A stretch of DNA of 64,000 nucleotides, from NCBI RefSeq assembly GCF_013155265.1, contig NZ_JABJXU010000007.1, positions 62,001-126,000 of the forward strand. The letters are read 5' to 3'. A model generated the notes under the pieces. The model had not been told where the DNA came from. It saw only the letters and a list, made by a program, of their open reading frames with translations, and did not search any database. Both the position numbers and the translations under genes were made by a program. Below are positions 62,009 to 64,000 of this stretch, piece after piece (the stretch's first letter is position 1; every line of letters starts with the position of its first letter). This stretch comes from Enterococcus sp. MMGLQ5-1. Lineage in GTDB: Bacteria > Bacillota > Bacilli > Lactobacillales > Streptococcaceae.

Positions 62009-63787
62009 TTAAGCTTGCAATAAATTATATTGTGATTGATAGAGCTGATAATACTTACCTTTTTTATTAAGCAATGTTTGATGATTACCTGCTTCAATAA
62101 TTTGACCATTATCAATATAGAAAATTTTATCGCTATTCACAATGGTTGACAGGCGGTGCGCAATAATAAATGATGTTCGTCCCTTTAGCAATTCTTGTAA
62201 GCCTTTTTGAAGATATGCTTCCGTTTTAGTATCAATACTTGAAGTTGCTTCATCTAAAATTAGAATCTTAGGATCAGCAAGCAATGCACGTGCAAATGAA
62301 ATAAGCTGGCGTTGACCAGAAGATAGCGTACTCCCTCGCTCTTCAACCTGTGTGTGATAGCCGTCCTTTAAATTTATGATAAAATCGTGTGCATGGACAA
62401 CCTTTGCTGCTGCAATTACTTCTGCTTCCGTCGCATCCAATTTACCATATAAAATATTATCGATAATCGTACCTGAAAAAATAAAGGTATCCTGCAGCAT
62501 CACACCCATCTGAGAGCGAAGCGAATTTAAGGTCACATCTCGAACATCATAATCATCGATTAAGACAGCACCTTCATTAACATCATAAAAACGGCTTAAC
62601 AGATTAATAATTGTTGTTTTCCCAGCACCTGTTGGGCCAACTAAGGCGACACTTTCCCCTGCTTCAATATGAAAGCTAACATCATTTAAAATATTCTTTC
62701 CAGCTTCATAGCGAAATGAAACAGATTTAAAGTCAACTTTTCCTTGAATAAGCGGTAATTCAATAGCTTCTGGCGCATCGACAATATCCGGCTTTTCATC
62801 AATTGTTTCAAATATCCGTTCTAAATATGCCGTTGCTGTGATTAAAGAATTGTAAAAATTTCCAATATTAATCACTGGATCCCAAAAATTATTTATATAA
62901 CTGAGAAAGGCGATTAAGGTTCCTGTCGAAACCTCAACACCAACTTGACGAATTGCCACAAAATAAATTAAAGCAGTTGTAATGACCGAAATATTTTGGA
63001 CACCCGGCCAGAGTAAAAATTGAATTTTAGCCGCACTCATCCATGAGCGACGATATTCATCACTCACATCATTAAAAATGGTTAAATTTTCTTGCTCTCT
63101 TGCAAATGACTGGGTAACTTTAATACCTGAGATGCTCTCGTGAATATATGCATTCAAATTGGATTGCTTATTACTTAAACGCTGGAATGCCTTCCGTTGC
63201 TCCTTCTTAATTATCATTACGATTAAAAATAAAATGGGTAGCAAGGCCAAGCTGTATAGCGTTAGTTTTGGATTAATCCAAATCATAAATGCAAAAGTAA
63301 TTACAACATTAAATAAATCAGAAATTAAGTTAATTAAGCCATTACTTAATAAATCACTAAGCGTATTAATGTAGTTTACAACTCGAATCAATATTTTTCC
63401 ATGTGGTCGATTATCAAAATAAGAAAATGGTAGATGCTGCAGATGGACAAAAATAGATGCCCTCATATCCTTTAAAACATCTTGTCCTAGCTCTGTAATA
63501 GCGATAATCCGATATCGCATACACCAACCAATAACAAATAATGATACTAAAAAAATCAAGCTAATTTTTATTAATAATGAAAAATCTTGATTCGGAATCA
63601 CATTATCAATTGCAATTTTTGAAAAATATGGTCCAAGCATGCCAGCGGTATTTGCAAGCAAAATAATCGTTAAAACCTTAAAAAGTCTGGCTCGATACGG
63701 TTTGATATATTCAGCTAGCCTTTTATAGTAAGACCAATTAAATTCCTGTTCTAGCGTTTCATCAACATCAAATTTATTTCGTGCCAT
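62009..63787 (-). CDS. ABC exporter half-transporter (second of a heterodimeric pair)
   Basis: A 592-residue half-transporter. Six membrane helices are in about 35-320, with the coupling region RIVNYINTLSDLL. The ATPase domain has Walker A GPTGAGKTT, the Q-loop in MGVMLQDTFIFSGT, the signature TLSSGQRQLIS, Walker B ILILDEATSSID and the switch His in IAHRLST. It is of the TM287/288, LmrCD or YheHI type. It starts 2 bp after the preceding half-transporter gene, so the two products likely form a heterodimer. This subunit has the canonical catalytic Glu after Walker B. The substrate is unknown. Confidence 0.9.
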   Translation of the reverse strand: MARNKFDVDETLEQEFNWSYYKRLAEYIKPYRARLFKVLTIILLANTAGMLGPYFSKIAIDNVIPNQDFSLLIKISLIFLVSLFVIGWCMRYRIIAITELGQDVLKDMRASIFVHLQHLPFSYFDNRPHGKILIRVVNYINTLSDLLSNGLINLISDLFNVVITFAFMIWINPKLTLYSLALLPILFLIVMIIKKEQRKAFQRLSNKQSNLNAYIHESISGIKVTQSFAREQENLTIFNDVSDEYRRSWMSAAKIQFLLWPGVQNISVITTALIYFVAIRQVGVEVSTGTLIAFLSYINNFWDPVINIGNFYNSLITATAYLERIFETIDEKPDIVDAPEAIELPLIQGKVDFKSVSFRYEAGKNILNDVSFHIEAGESVALVGPTGAGKTTIINLLSRFYDVNEGAVLIDDYDVRDVTLNSLRSQMGVMLQDTFIFSGTIIDNILYGKLDATEAEVIAAAKVVHAHDFIINLKDGYHTQVEERGSTLSSGQRQLISFARALLADPKILILDEATSSIDTKTEAYLQKGLQELLKGRTSFIIAHRLSTIVNSDKIFYIDNGQIIEAGNHQTLLNKKGKYYQLYQSQYNLLQA

Positions 63788-63789
63788 TA

Positions 63790-64000
63790 TTACTCCTTTT
63801 CGCTGCTTAAGCCAAGCTGTTTTTGATATACTTCGTAATACAGGCCTTTCTTGGCCAAAAGCGCTGTATGAGTACCGCGCTCCACAACCTGACCTTTAGA
63901 CATCATTAATATCATATCTGCATTGCGGACAGAGGAAATTCGATGAGCAATAATAAAGGTCGTCATACTTTCAGTCAATTTGGCGATATCTCTTTGAATC
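63790..64000 (-). CDS. ABC exporter half-transporter, C-terminal fragment cut by the window edge
   Basis: Seventy codons to the stop are visible and run off the window end. The reading begins inside the ATPase domain (IQRDIAKLTESMTTFIIAHR) with the H-loop His in IIAHRISSV, then the usual tail MILMMSKGQVVERGTHTALL. It is the first gene of the pair with the exporter at 62009-63787. A TTG inside the frame at 63978 is not a real start. Confidence 0.88.
   Translation of the reverse strand, partial: IQRDIAKLTESMTTFIIAHRISSVRNADMILMMSKGQVVERGTHTALLAKKGLYYEVYQKQLGLSSEKE

Overview
This is about 64 kb of low-GC chromosomal DNA from a Lactobacillales bacterium. Four things point there: a gpsB - rnpB (bacterial type B RNase P RNA) - THUMP methyltransferase - mapZ block as in streptococci, lactococci and enterococci; a sigma-54 dependent glucose/mannose PTS operon laid out like the enterococcal mpt operon; a TrpXYZ-type tryptophan ABC transporter; and a Trp-specific T-box. 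An enterococcal or vagococcal relative fits best, but species cannot be fixed from the sequence. I see no phage, transposase, integrase, CRISPR array, rRNA or tRNA, so this is core genome with accessory repeats between genes.

Layout. 1-4.2 kb: a truncated TetR gene, a response regulator/histidine kinase pair with a PepSY lipoprotein, and an esterase-like hydrolase. 4.2-8.3 kb (minus): cvfB - fur-like - xerD-like - scpA - scpB - rluB, a chromosome segregation cluster. 8.7-12.3 kb (minus): gpsB - rnpB - methyltransferase - mapZ, a cell division block. 12.4-16.7 kb: nnrD, queA and a two-gene envelope protein operon. 17.1-24.1 kb: the LevR/MptR activator, a -24/-12 promoter, and PTS genes IIB, IIAB, IIC, IID and a DUF956 gene. 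24.1-36.1 kb: a 27-codon gene with its own promoter and terminator, two hydrolases, radC, flotillin/NfeD, luxS, zur with a Zur box, a short ssb, lepB, recD2, trmL and recU. 36.1-38.3 kb: a class A PBP with a C-terminal LysM domain and apparently an AUA start. 39.5-49.3 kb: trpEGDCFBA (minus) behind an unusual T-box, divergent from trpXYZ. 49.4-55.3 kb (minus): a glucitol/sorbitol PTS operon. 56.2-64 kb: glycerol facilitator, MacB-like ABC transporter, peptidase C26 hydrolase, HI0933-type flavoprotein, a structured non-coding stretch, and a heterodimeric ABC exporter pair cut by the window edge.

The most unusual content is a family of modular, hairpin-rich intergenic repeats at four loci (8358-8734, 30135-30369, 38417-39499, 55473-56212). 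Each copy has one end shaped like an intrinsic terminator and another end carrying the inverted GGGAC sequence. Between them lies a variable, consistently oriented set of long foldback modules joined by similar linkers. One module of about 155 bp is identical between two loci 31 kb apart, and base changes in hairpin arms are compensated between copies. I do not recognise it as a named family; in layout it resembles the pneumococcal BOX elements.
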